DNA of 64,000 bases from the NCBI RefSeq assembly GCF_000971975.1, contig NZ_LAQO01000019.1, positions 62,001-126,000 of the forward strand. Reading direction: 5' to 3'. This DNA is from Paenibacillus algorifonticola (GTDB lineage Bacteria; Bacillota; Bacilli; Paenibacillales; Paenibacillaceae). The first letter of the stretch is position 1. Every line of letters starts with the position of its first letter. The notes below the pieces were generated by a model. That model was not told where the DNA came from. It ran no database searches and worked only from the letters and a program-made list of their open reading frames with translations. Below are positions 52,972-61,395 of the stretch, in pieces. Both the position numbers and the translations under genes were made by a program.

Positions 52972-54744
52972 ATGAACATGCATCTGAAGTACAAGAAGCT
53001 GGTTGCCGTAAACGATGGCTGGGTCACGCAAGGAATCGATAATCAAATAATGGACAGCGGCAGCCGCTTCTACGGCGGTGTAGCCGATCCGGACAATGGG
53101 GTTGCTTGGCCGACCCACATGGGAACGCCAACGTTTATGGCGATATGGGCATGCTCACTTGTTAACGAAAGCTCCAACTATTATCATGACGAACAGCTGC
53201 TGCGGCGTCTGGAGCTGGCGGCAGCCTTCATTGTCCGCGAACAGCACGAGGACGGCACGATATCGCCCGGTTGGACCAATATGCATTCGCCGCCCGATAC
53301 CGCCTTCGCCGTCGTTGGACTTGCTGGGCTGCTTGAACTGTTGGTGAAGCATGAATGGGCTGCGCTGGAACGGGTTAGAGCGGACATTAGAAAGTTTCTG
53401 GAGCGTTCTGCGCCGGCACTGCTGACCGGCGGCTGCCATACGCCGAACCATCGTTGGGTGCTGACAGCGGCTCTTGCCTTTCTGCACAGATTGACAGGCC
53501 ATGCGGAGCTGACGGCACGCGCCGATCAATGGCTGGCTGAAGGCATGGATTGCACGGAGGATGGAGAATGGACGGAGCGCAGCAATGGCATCTATAACGG
53601 TGTAAGCGACGTCATGCTGTTCCATGCGGCTGAGCTTCTTGGCAGGCCCGAGCTTCTCGAGCCGGTTCGCCGCAATTTGCGGATGATGGCTTATCTTATC
53701 CACCCGGATGGAGAAGTCGTTACGGATTATTCTGGACGCCAGGACTTTGGACAATTGTTTGATATGTCCAGCTATGCACTCGTATCCAGCCTTATGGCGC
53801 ATCGCGATCAGAATCCTTTGTTCGCTGCCTTGGCTGAGCTCGGAATCGAGGCGCTTAACCATCCGGGACCTATCCCGAACAATGTATTGCTCGGGTTTTT
53901 GCTTCATCCGGAACTGAGAGAGCCAGGTGTGGAAAGCGGCAGACTGCCGGATCATTACCGGGTTGTCATCAACGGGAAATTTAATCGGCAGCATTATTTA
54001 AAACAGATGGAGTCGGCCGGTCATGGCGGAAAAATCTATCATAGTCGTCTGCATCCCGAATTCGGCGCACCGGTTGCCCGGCAGCGGGAAGGGCGAACGA
54101 GTGTTACGGTCATGACGGAGACGAATTCGTTTTTTGCACTTCGGCATGGAGCGGCACGGCTGCTTGGTGTGCAGGTCAGCAGCTCGTTCGAGCCGGGATT
54201 TATCAAAATGAACGATATGGAGCAGCTTGAATCTGGCTTCGTTCTGAAGGGGACGGAATCAAAGGGCTACTACGGGCCGATCGCAACTGATCGTCTGCCT
54301 GAAATCGCGAGCAATACTGTCAGCCCATGGTATTTGCTGCCGCATCAGCTGCGTGAAGTAACGCATCTTCAGCAGCACGATGTACGAATTGAGCTCATTG
54401 AAACGCCGGACGGCTGGCGTCTCCGTGTGCAATGCGACAAGCCAGACGTGCTTTTGACCCAAATTTCCTTCATATTCGGAAAGGAAGGGCAATTGGCTGG
54501 CGGCGAATTGGCTCCTGCCGAAACGGGCACGCAATTTTGGAAAGCAGGCACTGTAAAATTTACGGCTGGCGATGATTGGATTGAAATGGACGGCGGTGCG
54601 GATGAGCATTGGGCTAAATCGATTCGCGGCGCTGCATTCCCGGCAGATTGCCAGACGCTGGTCGTCAACGTGCTGACGCCTTATGACCGGACGTTTCATA
54701 TTCGGCTGTCGCCAAGCGATGGCAATGGGATAAACGGGCAGTAA
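52972..54744 (+). CDS. Large unrecognised protein of alpha/alpha-toroid type, possible glycan-active enzyme
   Basis: A 590-residue cytoplasmic protein. Residues 1-300 are helix-rich with repeated aromatic and acidic blocks, for example REQHEDGTISPGWTNMHSPP, GGCHTPNHRW and SNGIYNGVSDVMLFH, recalling alpha/alpha-toroid lyases or glycosidases such as heparinase and unsaturated-glucuronyl families. The C-terminal 270 residues are beta-strand rich, with FFALRHGAARLLGVQVSSSF and PWYLLPHQLREVTHL. No signature lets me name it. Of the two ATGs, 52972 is given; 52978 is equally plausible, with AAGGA 8 bases upstream. It ends the operon begun at 47674. Confidence 0.65.
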   Translation: MNMHLKYKKLVAVNDGWVTQGIDNQIMDSGSRFYGGVADPDNGVAWPTHMGTPTFMAIWACSLVNESSNYYHDEQLLRRLELAAAFIVREQHEDGTISPGWTNMHSPPDTAFAVVGLAGLLELLVKHEWAALERVRADIRKFLERSAPALLTGGCHTPNHRWVLTAALAFLHRLTGHAELTARADQWLAEGMDCTEDGEWTERSNGIYNGVSDVMLFHAAELLGRPELLEPVRRNLRMMAYLIHPDGEVVTDYSGRQDFGQLFDMSSYALVSSLMAHRDQNPLFAALAELGIEALNHPGPIPNNVLLGFLLHPELREPGVESGRLPDHYRVVINGKFNRQHYLKQMESAGHGGKIYHSRLHPEFGAPVARQREGRTSVTVMTETNSFFALRHGAARLLGVQVSSSFEPGFIKMNDMEQLESGFVLKGTESKGYYGPIATDRLPEIASNTVSPWYLLPHQLREVTHLQQHDVRIELIETPDGWRLRVQCDKPDVLLTQISFIFGKEGQLAGGELAPAETGTQFWKAGTVKFTAGDDWIEMDGGADEHWAKSIRGAAFPADCQTLVVNVLTPYDRTFHIRLSPSDGNGINGQ

Positions 54745-54913
54745 TTTTATAGATGGCTTGGATGACTTGCGCATGGCAGTTAACGGCTAGTAGGACATTG
54801 ATTTTATGCTGCATAGCCTCCTGCCAACAGGTTTAGAAATCAGCAACCTCAGAGCGGCGCTGAGCGCGAGGGGCGCATGCACAATAAAGAGGATGCTCCC
54901 CCAGGAGGGGTGA
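54745..54913 (+). promoter_or_regulatory. Leader of mgtC with an internal hairpin over the ribosome site
   Basis: CTCCCCC at 54895-54901 can pair with GGAGGGG just before the mgtC TTG, which would hide the ribosome site. The region shows no full Mg2+ riboswitch (M-box) consensus. It is the likely place for regulated translation, but that is speculative. Confidence 0.3.
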
Positions 54914-55591
54914 TTGCATTTGTTTGCACTTAAATTGGGGGCGGCTTTGCTTCTCGGATTGCTGATTGGGGTAGACCGTCAGCTCAGGCACAAGCCACTA
55001 GGCATCAAGACAAGCATGGTGATCGCGGTTGCAAGCTGCCTGATTACGATGGTGTCGATCGAAGCGGCGACTGAGCTTGCCCATCCTGGCATGACCAACA
55101 TGGATCCGATGCGGCTGGCGGCGCAAATTGTGAGCGGCATCGGCTTTATCGGCGCAGGCGTCATCCTCAGACGTAATAACGATGTCATCTCCGGTCTGAC
55201 GACGGCTGCCATGGTGTGGTCGGCGTCGGCGCTTGGGATCGCGGCAGGGGCAGGCTTCTATAAGGAAGCATTCACGGCCGCAGGATTTATCATTTTAGCT
55301 GTTAATCTGGTGCCTTCTATCGTGCGGGCATTAGGACCGAGAAAGCTGCGCGAGCGCGACCTATCGGTCTGTATGACGTTTGACCGTTCGGCTGAGCTGG
55401 ATGGCTTGATGACGAGAATTCGATCGGAGCACCAGATCAAACATACAAAAATCAAAGATATTGGCGACGGCCGCAAAGAGATTCAGCTTGTGCTGTCATC
55501 GCGGGATTTGCACCCGACAACCTCTGTCTACGAGGATTTGCGGCGTTTGAAAAATGTCGTCTCCGTCGAGGTAGAAAACATAAGCTCATAG
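54914..55591 (+). CDS. MgtC/SapB family membrane protein
   Basis: A 225-residue protein. An N-terminal MgtC domain with four to five membrane helices includes GLLIGVDRQLRHKPLGIKT and GIGFIGAGVILRRNNDVISG (the latter is the family signature). A C-terminal cytoplasmic ACT-like part follows at about residues 140-225. The family is linked to survival in low magnesium. The start is TTG with AGGAGG 5 bases upstream. Terminator at 55634-55688. Confidence 0.9.
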   Translation: MHLFALKLGAALLLGLLIGVDRQLRHKPLGIKTSMVIAVASCLITMVSIEAATELAHPGMTNMDPMRLAAQIVSGIGFIGAGVILRRNNDVISGLTTAAMVWSASALGIAAGAGFYKEAFTAAGFIILAVNLVPSIVRALGPRKLRERDLSVCMTFDRSAELDGLMTRIRSEHQIKHTKIKDIGDGRKEIQLVLSSRDLHPTTSVYEDLRRLKNVVSVEVENISS

Positions 55592-55633
55592 GAGCATTTT
55601 TTCATGCTAGATAAAGCGCTTAACTTAATATTG

Positions 55634-55688
55634 AAAAAGGCAGCCGATAGTCATGAGCAAGGAAAATGGCCAGAACGCTGCCTTTTTT
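55634..55688 (+). terminator. Rho-independent terminator
   Basis: AAAAAGGCAGC pairs with GCTGCCTTTTTT at the ends of a 55-base segment; a long loop lies between. It is downstream of mgtC. Confidence 0.65.
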
Positions 55689-55694
55689 GGTTTA

Positions 55695-55877
55695 GGCGGA
55701 CTCAGCAGCAGCTATTTGCTCATTTTTAAGCGATTTTGGAGGGCAAACGGACAGGAAAGCCGTTAAGTTGGTTTTTCTCGCTATAAATGATTATAAAGGA
55801 GGCAATTAGCGGCTTCTGAGTCCGCGAACCTGCTCAGCCGCCTTTATCTGCAACAAATAGCTGCTGCTGTGACCGCC
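55695..55877 (+). repeat. Family II nested inverted-repeat element, copy B
   Basis: 183 bp with terminal inverted repeats at 55695-55718 and 55854-55877: 22 of 24 bases match, and the left end begins GGCGGACTCAGCAGCAGC. An inner inverted pair lies at about 55746-55767 and 55806-55826. Copy A at 19535-19710 has the same order of blocks. It carries no transposase, and no clear target duplication is visible at the ends. Confidence 0.8.
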
Positions 55878-55957
55878 AAATTTCTATTTGATATTCTTTT
55901 GTTGCTACAGCCTTCATCAGTACGTGTCCACGCTATACTCGATCCTTTTGAGCTTTT

Positions 55958-57199
55958 TTATTGAAAGTCAAAAACTACTTCCTCATCTTTAATGATGATC
56001 CACGGGTTTTTATCCAAATCAGCGACGTTTTGCAGCGTATATTTTATATAGAAAATGTCGTCTTTCCAATATTCTTTGACATAGACGGCTTTTAAGCGAG
56101 CTTCACTTTCAATTCGCTCTGGCAAGGAGAAGTCTACACCGTAGTAGTCCTCTTCCTCTTTACCGCGATAAGGGTTGTTCTGCAAATACTTTAACCGAAT
56201 GGAATCCGAGGCGTTGCTAATGTAGGCATTTGATTGCAGTTTCTTAAATGCGTCGAATGAGGCGCACGTTTGTGTACAAGCTTTCGTGCGTTTCGCCGCC
56301 TGGCTTTTAAAATCATAATAGTTTTGTAACGTTTTAATAATAGCGTCCTCTTCATCGTTTAAAGCAGAAGGATCAGCAAGCCGTTTTTTTCCTGCATAAG
56401 AAGCTTGAAAATTTTCGATTTTATCAATATTATCCTTTGCTATAAAAATAGATCGTTTGGAGGTTGTATGATAGCCGATGTAATAATCGGATGAAATGTC
56501 CATTTTTATGAGTGTCAGCGTCTCATTTACCAAAGTGACTCTGGACATTTCAATTTTGCTCTTCTGAGCCTCATATTTCATAATATTAATATATTGCGCA
56601 TGGATACCGCTGAGGTATATGGAAAAAATCAATATGATAGCTGTAACGAAAATGATACTTAGCTTTGTTGCCGGTGCATTCATTTTGAAATAGGAAGCGG
56701 TTTGATACGAAAAATAAAAAATAAGAAAAAAAGCGCTATAGAAGAATATATTTTGCACGGTCAGCGGTAGATTTAAATCTTTATCCAAGGTTAAAATTTG
56801 AAAAAGTATCATAGTAATAATAAAACTAAGAAATAAAAGGCCATGAATTAGTGATAATAAGGGATGCTTTCGATTGCGGAATACGAAATATAGAAAACGT
56901 CTGAGTCTCACATTCGACCGATTAGGCGCCCTGCGAGGCTTTCTCCGATCCTTTCGGGACGCAAGTACAGCTATCGTCACAACAGGAAGCGCTAAAAAGA
57001 AGGAAATATAGATACCGTTAATCCAATATAGGCTTTGAGAAACAGGATAAAACGATAAAATATCCTTAAATATAAACAGATCACCCAAATAAGGATGAAA
57101 GGAGCCCTGTACATACACAAGCCCGGCGGTATAAACGACGAAAGGCACAAACCATAGCTCTTGCAGCAGCTTTAACATATTCTTCAACTTATCGGGCAT
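55958..57199 (-). CDS. Unrecognised membrane protein with a C-terminal soluble domain
   Basis: A 413-residue protein. Residues 1-205 hold about five membrane helices with a basic loop RKDRRKPRRAPNRSNVRLRR between the second and third. Residues 206-413 form a soluble domain with many lysines and a C-x3-C pair in KACTQTCASFD near residue 300, then PERIESEARLKAVYVKEYW. No family is recognised; secretion of the soluble part to the outside is likely. It is AT-richer than its neighbours, and the upstream gap to 57327 contains the terminator of the next gene. Confidence 0.6.
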   Translation of the reverse strand: MPDKLKNMLKLLQELWFVPFVVYTAGLVYVQGSFHPYLGDLFIFKDILSFYPVSQSLYWINGIYISFFLALPVVTIAVLASRKDRRKPRRAPNRSNVRLRRFLYFVFRNRKHPLLSLIHGLLFLSFIITMILFQILTLDKDLNLPLTVQNIFFYSAFFLIFYFSYQTASYFKMNAPATKLSIIFVTAIILIFSIYLSGIHAQYINIMKYEAQKSKIEMSRVTLVNETLTLIKMDISSDYYIGYHTTSKRSIFIAKDNIDKIENFQASYAGKKRLADPSALNDEEDAIIKTLQNYYDFKSQAAKRTKACTQTCASFDAFKKLQSNAYISNASDSIRLKYLQNNPYRGKEEEDYYGVDFSLPERIESEARLKAVYVKEYWKDDIFYIKYTLQNVADLDKNPWIIIKDEEVVFDFQ

Positions 57200-57295
57200 T
57201 CAGCAGTCTCCCTTGCAGCATCTTAGTAAAATAGACCTATTCTTTTTCATCGGATTCTGCATGCCAAAAATGTATAATACTAGATTTTTTTAAGC

Positions 57296-57340
57296 AAAAA
57301 AATACCCTGAGTGCTGAATAGATTCAGCTAGCTCAGAGTA
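57296..57340 (-). terminator. Rho-independent terminator overlapping the ydcF stop
   Basis: On the minus strand CTCTGAG, an inner GCTGAAT/ATTCAGC pair and CTCAGGG fold, and a T7 run follows. It overlaps the 3' end of the YdcF gene. Confidence 0.75.
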
Positions 57341-57936
57341 TATAAAATGCGATAGCCTGTATAATAAAACAGCTCGCGAAAGAAAAAGGGAAGCTTGGTT
57401 CGCAGGCTGCTGTATGCGGAAGTCGTGGTGGGGGAGGAGTAGGCCGTCATTCCCAGCCTGTCCGCCATCGTGAGCGCCCGCTTCATATGCAGCGGATCGC
57501 TGACAATAATGAAAGATCGAAGATCGTGGTGCTTTGCAGCCGTTAGCGCGTATAGGAAATTTTCCTCCGTAATCCGCGATTGATTTTCAATTAAAATATG
57601 TTCAGGCTTTACGCCCTTTTCAATCGCATAGCTTCGCGATACTTCAGATTCTGCAAGCTCATCCGCAGCACCGCGTCCTCCGGTAAAAATAATATAATTT
57701 GCGTAGCCTTGCTCGTACAGCTTGATGGCATGATTCAGGCGTTCCCGCAGCACAGGGGATGGCTGATCGCCCCAGACTGCGGTGCCGAGCACTAAAATCG
57801 CATCAGCGGGCTTCGCCTCATCCTTCAAGCTGAATAACCAAATTTCACTGGAAAACCAGCAGATTAACGCAGCTATAGCTGCTGCAAAGCACAACAGAAG
57901 CGTTTTGATTTTTTTAGAAGCAAGCTTGTTTTTCAT
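57328..57936 (-). CDS. YdcF/SanA-like (DUF218) membrane protein
   Basis: A 202-residue DUF218 protein. A membrane anchor (about residues 9-29) is followed by the Rossmann-like domain with ADAILVLGTAVWG, IIFTGGRGAADE, ENQSRITEENF and VSDPLHMKRA, motifs of YdcF/SanA proteins, which bind S-adenosylmethionine or act in envelope processes. ATG 57936 has AAGGAAAGG upstream. An alternative ATG at 57978 overlaps the potassium transporter stop (TAATG) and would add 14 residues, so translational coupling is possible. Confidence 0.88.
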   Translation of the reverse strand: MKNKLASKKIKTLLLCFAAAIAALICWFSSEIWLFSLKDEAKPADAILVLGTAVWGDQPSPVLRERLNHAIKLYEQGYANYIIFTGGRGAADELAESEVSRSYAIEKGVKPEHILIENQSRITEENFLYALTAAKHHDLRSFIIVSDPLHMKRALTMADRLGMTAYSSPTTTSAYSSLRTKLPFFFRELFYYTGYRILYTLS

Positions 57937-57977
57937 GAAAAACCTTTCCTTGAAAAATGATTTTTCCACGTCGTTCA

Positions 57978-59336
57978 TTATCCAATCATGATTTTACCTT
58001 CCGGATAGCGGTACAGCTCCTTCTTCTCCTGCGCCGGAACGAGCGTGAACGCCAGCGTCAGCGGGCCGAGCCGCCCAGCGAACATCATAATAATAATTAA
58101 CACTTTGCCGATTACAGTCAAATGCGGCGTCAAGCCAAGCGACAACCCGGTCGTACCGAACGCCGAGGTAACTTCAAACAGCAGAACGAGGAAATCGACA
58201 TCCTCGGTCGTCGATAAAATCATCGTAAACAAAATAATTGCCGCCAGCGAAGCAATCGTAATCGTCAGCGCCTTGTACACCCGGTCCTTTGCCAGTCTTC
58301 TGCGGAAAAAGACGACATCCTCCCGGCCGCGAATCATCGCAAACACCGCTCCGATGAGGATCGCAAACGTCGTCACCTTAATGCCGCCGCCCGCAGAGCC
58401 GGGAGACGCACCGATGAACATGAGCAAAATAATGAGAAACTGCGTCGCATGGCGCAGCGAAGGAATATCGAGCGTATTTGCACCGCCCGAACGCGGCGAT
58501 ATGCTTTGGAACAACGAGCTATATAGCTTGCCGCTCAGGCTAAGCGGCTCTAATGTTTTGGCATTCGTAAATTCGAATATAAAAATAATAACCGCCCCTG
58601 CTACAAACAAAATGCCTGTCGCATACAGCACAACCTTGGAGTGAAAGGACAGCTTGCGCGTTTTCGGATAATCCCACATTTCCGCCAGTACGATAAAGCC
58701 GATCCCGCCGAGAAAAATGAGCGCAATGACGATCACATTAATGATGGGATCGTTGACATGATTGACAAAGCTGCTGAACTTGCCGTTCATCGGCCCCATA
58801 ATATCAAATCCAGCGTTCGTGAACATCGACACGCTATGAAAAATGCCGTAGTACAATGCCTTGCCGAAAGGCATTTCCGTTGACCAGCGAAGTGCGAGAA
58901 CAAGGGCGCCAACACCTTCTATGACAAAAGCATAAATGAGCACGCGCCGAATGAAGCGGACGATCCCTTCCAGCGAAGATTGATTCATTGATTCTTGCAG
59001 CAGCAGCCGCTCGCGCAGCGATATCCGTTTGCGCAGGGCAAGGGCGAATAGCGTAGACATCGTCATAAAGCCAAGTCCGCCGATTTGCATCAGCACGAGG
59101 ATAACGAGCTCGCCAAAGGTCGAATAGTGGATGCCGGTATCGACGACGACAAGTCCCGTTACGCAAACAGCGGAAGTGGCTGTGAACAACGCGTCTATGA
59201 GCGGCGTCGCTTGATGGGTTGCCGAAGCATGAGGCAGGGAAAGCAATAGGGTACCCGCCGCAATAATCGCGAGAAAGCCGAGCGTAAGAATCTGCGGCGG
59301 TGTCATTTTCAGAAAGATGGTTCGTAGTCTGGCCAC
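57978..59336 (-). CDS. TrkH/KtrB family potassium transporter
   Basis: A 452-residue cation transporter with about eight to ten membrane helices and four pore loops, visible as TSAVCVTGLV, HSVSMFTNAGFD, SPRSGGANTLD and TSAFGTTGLSLGLT; each carries the filter glycine. The length fits KtrB/KtrD, the membrane subunit that needs a KtrA/C RCK partner; none is encoded here. The gene starts ATG at 59336 with AAAGGAGAT upstream and is followed by the YdcF gene. Confidence 0.92.
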   Translation of the reverse strand: MARLRTIFLKMTPPQILTLGFLAIIAAGTLLLSLPHASATHQATPLIDALFTATSAVCVTGLVVVDTGIHYSTFGELVILVLMQIGGLGFMTMSTLFALALRKRISLRERLLLQESMNQSSLEGIVRFIRRVLIYAFVIEGVGALVLALRWSTEMPFGKALYYGIFHSVSMFTNAGFDIMGPMNGKFSSFVNHVNDPIINVIVIALIFLGGIGFIVLAEMWDYPKTRKLSFHSKVVLYATGILFVAGAVIIFIFEFTNAKTLEPLSLSGKLYSSLFQSISPRSGGANTLDIPSLRHATQFLIILLMFIGASPGSAGGGIKVTTFAILIGAVFAMIRGREDVVFFRRRLAKDRVYKALTITIASLAAIILFTMILSTTEDVDFLVLLFEVTSAFGTTGLSLGLTPHLTVIGKVLIIIMMFAGRLGPLTLAFTLVPAQEKKELYRYPEGKIMIG

Positions 59337-59380
59337 ACAGGTAATCTCCTTTATTGGTAAGCGAACGATGATGTGAAAAA

Positions 59381-59526
59381 GCGAAACGAGCTTGTGCCGC
59401 CGAAGGCTGGCACAGCCGTTTACGCTTGAAATATAAGAACAATAAGTTTTACTCTTATTATAATGCTTATATGTCTACGCGAAACGAGCTTGTGCCGCCG
59501 AAGGCTGGCACAGCCGTTTACGCTTG
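59381..59526 (+). repeat. Family I structured repeat, copy R4, flanked by a perfect 48-bp direct repeat
   Basis: The GC-hairpin half (48 bp, GCGAAACGAGCTTGTGCCGC and onward) occurs twice and identically, at 59381-59428 and 59479-59526, on either side of the AT hairpin at 59429-59478. Other copies carry one GC half only. It lies between the divergent trkH and DUF445 genes. Confidence 0.85.
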
Positions 59527-59601
59527 CCACCTCATTATCTGGTATAATAGGGTAATATGCAACAGGAGGGCGCTGGGGCGCCGCGATTAGGGAGGACAAC
59601 G

Positions 59602-60837
59602 ATGAAATCAAGATATATAGCAGGTATTTCGCTTGCCGTTATGGGGGCAGGCTTTATTACAACGAGATGGTGGCTGCCAGACAACGCATGGACGCATTTG
59701 CTGGAAAGCGGCTTCGAAGCAGGTCTGGTCGGCGGGATTGCCGATTGGTTTGCGGTGACAGCGCTGTTCCGCCATCCGATGGGCATTCCCATTCCACATA
59801 CGTCCTTATTGCTCAAAAACCGGGCGAAAATCGTCAACTCGCTCATCAGCGCCATGGAAAATGAACTGCTGAATAAAGAAAGCATTACCCGCAAGCTGTC
59901 AGGCTTTCAGCTGTTCGCAGGGGCTGCGTCGGCGGCGACTCGCCTGATTGGCAAGCGCAAGTTTAGATTGGCCGCCGTTGATTTTGCCCAGTCGGCAGTG
60001 GAACGATTGCCTTTGGAGCGAGTTAGCAGCGTGCTGCATGGCTTTTTGGCGGATTATGTGAAAAAGCAGGATTTTACGCCAATCGTCCGCAAGCTGGCGG
60101 ATCGTTTCGTCCATGAGCGCTGGGATGAGCGGGCGCTGGATTACGGCCTTGAGCATGTAGGCCACTGGATTCGCAAGCGTGAAACCGAGGAAATGCTCGG
60201 CAAGCTCGCCTTCAAGAAGCTGGAGGAGCTTAAGGTTGGCGGCTTTATGGGCTTTGCGCTGCAAGCTTTCGTCGGCTTTATGAACGAGGAGAAGCTCGGC
60301 GGTTTGATTCAGAACATGCTGCTTTCTACTATGCAGGAGCTTTCTCATCCTGGAAGCCCGCATCGGCAGAAGCTGCTGCTTGAGGTAAGGGCCCAGGCGG
60401 AGAAGCTTGCCGATAACGAAGAGCTGATGCTCAAGCTGAAACAGCTCATTGAACAGGGTGTGGACAGCGTAGAAACGGAACGCTTCATCCATTTGCGTCT
60501 CGAGGAGCTAAGGCAGCTCGTGCTGGACAAGCTGGAGGAGCAGCATCGCAGCGGTGGGCGCGCGATTGTGCAGGGATACCGTTTTGCTACGGATTATTTG
60601 AGCGGCAAGCAAGAAATGCTCGCCAATTGGGAAGAAGGCATTCGCGGCTATCTCGTTCGACTTATTGAGAACAATCACTATCGCATTGGTGCGCTCGTTC
60701 GGGATAATCTCGAGCGGATGGATGACAAGGCGCTCGTCTCGATGCTGGAGGAAAAGGTCGGCAACGATTTGCAGTGGATTCGCGTCAACGGCGCAATATG
60801 CGGTTTTGTTGTAGGCGTAATTTTGTCCTTTTTCTAA
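59602..60837 (+). CDS. DUF445 family protein
   Basis: A 411-residue DUF445 protein. An N-terminal membrane segment MAVMGAGF-type anchor (about 8-25) precedes the conserved ESGFEAGLVGGIADWFAVTA and LFRHPMGIPIPHTSLLLKNR blocks. A long helical middle follows and a C-terminal membrane helix (ICGFVVGVILSFF) ends it. Function unknown; a B. subtilis homologue is a membrane protein. ATG 59602 has GGGAGG 7 bases upstream. Confidence 0.9.
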   Translation: MKSRYIAGISLAVMGAGFITTRWWLPDNAWTHLLESGFEAGLVGGIADWFAVTALFRHPMGIPIPHTSLLLKNRAKIVNSLISAMENELLNKESITRKLSGFQLFAGAASAATRLIGKRKFRLAAVDFAQSAVERLPLERVSSVLHGFLADYVKKQDFTPIVRKLADRFVHERWDERALDYGLEHVGHWIRKRETEEMLGKLAFKKLEELKVGGFMGFALQAFVGFMNEEKLGGLIQNMLLSTMQELSHPGSPHRQKLLLEVRAQAEKLADNEELMLKLKQLIEQGVDSVETERFIHLRLEELRQLVLDKLEEQHRSGGRAIVQGYRFATDYLSGKQEMLANWEEGIRGYLVRLIENNHYRIGALVRDNLERMDDKALVSMLEEKVGNDLQWIRVNGAICGFVVGVILSFF

Positions 60838-60919
60838 TAGCAAGGATGGCCATATACAATTTTAGGGGACAGCCTGAATCTTTTGTGATAAGATCAAACT
60901 ACAAAATGACCAATGAATA

Positions 60920-61018
60920 CAAGGTGAAACGGCTGTCGTCGTCCTTTGGTGGCGCGGCGCGTTTCAGTCCGAGAAATATAGAGAAGGGATTGAAAAATCA
61001 TATCCTTTCCTATATTTT
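60920..61018 (-). repeat. Family I structured repeat, copy R5
   Basis: About 99 bp, read on the minus strand. It is closest to R3 in the GC half, while its AT hairpin is diverged (AAAATATAGGAAAGGAT paired with its complement). It lies directly before the cobalamin riboswitch, and TTGAAA (60990) with TATATT (61011) could form a promoter inside it. Confidence 0.75.
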
Positions 61019-61034
61019 GAAAAATGATTGACAT

Positions 61035-61218
61035 GGAACGAGGTGCCTTTGCGCACGTCAAAGGGTAACAGGGAATCGGGTGCAAATCCCGAGCGGTCCC
61101 GCCACTGTAATCAGGGAGTTTTCCTTCACCAGCAGGAGTCACTTGGCCTATGCTTTAGGGCAGCCGGGGAAGACGAAGGAAAATGATGATCTGCTAGCCA
61201 GGAGACCTACCTCGTTCC
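61035..61218 (+). ncRNA. Cobalamin riboswitch
   Basis: It has the class signature: closing stem GGAACGAG with CTCGTTCC, GGGAATCGGGTGCAAATCCC, GCCACTGTAATC and the B12 box GCCAGGAGACCTACC. It binds adenosylcobalamin or a related form and represses the downstream transport genes when the vitamin is abundant. It is followed by a terminator-type expression platform at 61316-61357 and then cbiM. Confidence 0.97.
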
Positions 61219-61315
61219 AGCACCACAGTGCCTTCGCGGAAAGGATAGGTGTACGAACGAAAGCGATTGCTACCAGTCTGTTTGCTGGCGCAACCGTCTA
61301 TTTCTGCGTACACAT

Positions 61316-61357
61316 GACCGTTTCCCGCCCAAGGGAAGACGGTCTTTTTTTATTTTT
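61316..61357 (+). terminator. Terminator of the cobalamin riboswitch
   Basis: GACCGT pairs with ACGGTC around CCC/GGG, followed by T7 and a further T run. It stands between the aptamer and cbiM, about 100 bp after the B12 box. It is the likely regulated terminator, though part of the platform may be the intervening sequence. Confidence 0.75.
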
Positions 61358-61395
61358 CACAGGCTCTAAGAAGAATGGGGAGGGTATTGAAACGA

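Noticed and set aside
54745..54913. Mg2+ (M-box) riboswitch before mgtC
   Set aside because: Several conserved blocks of the M-box consensus are absent.
17535..61018. Family I repeats as a CRISPR array
   Set aside because: The copies are far apart and in both orientations, with no regular spacers and no cas genes.
61028..61033. TTGACA as the -35 box of the cobalamin operon
   Set aside because: A -10 at the right distance would lie inside the aptamer, so the start would remove part of the riboswitch.
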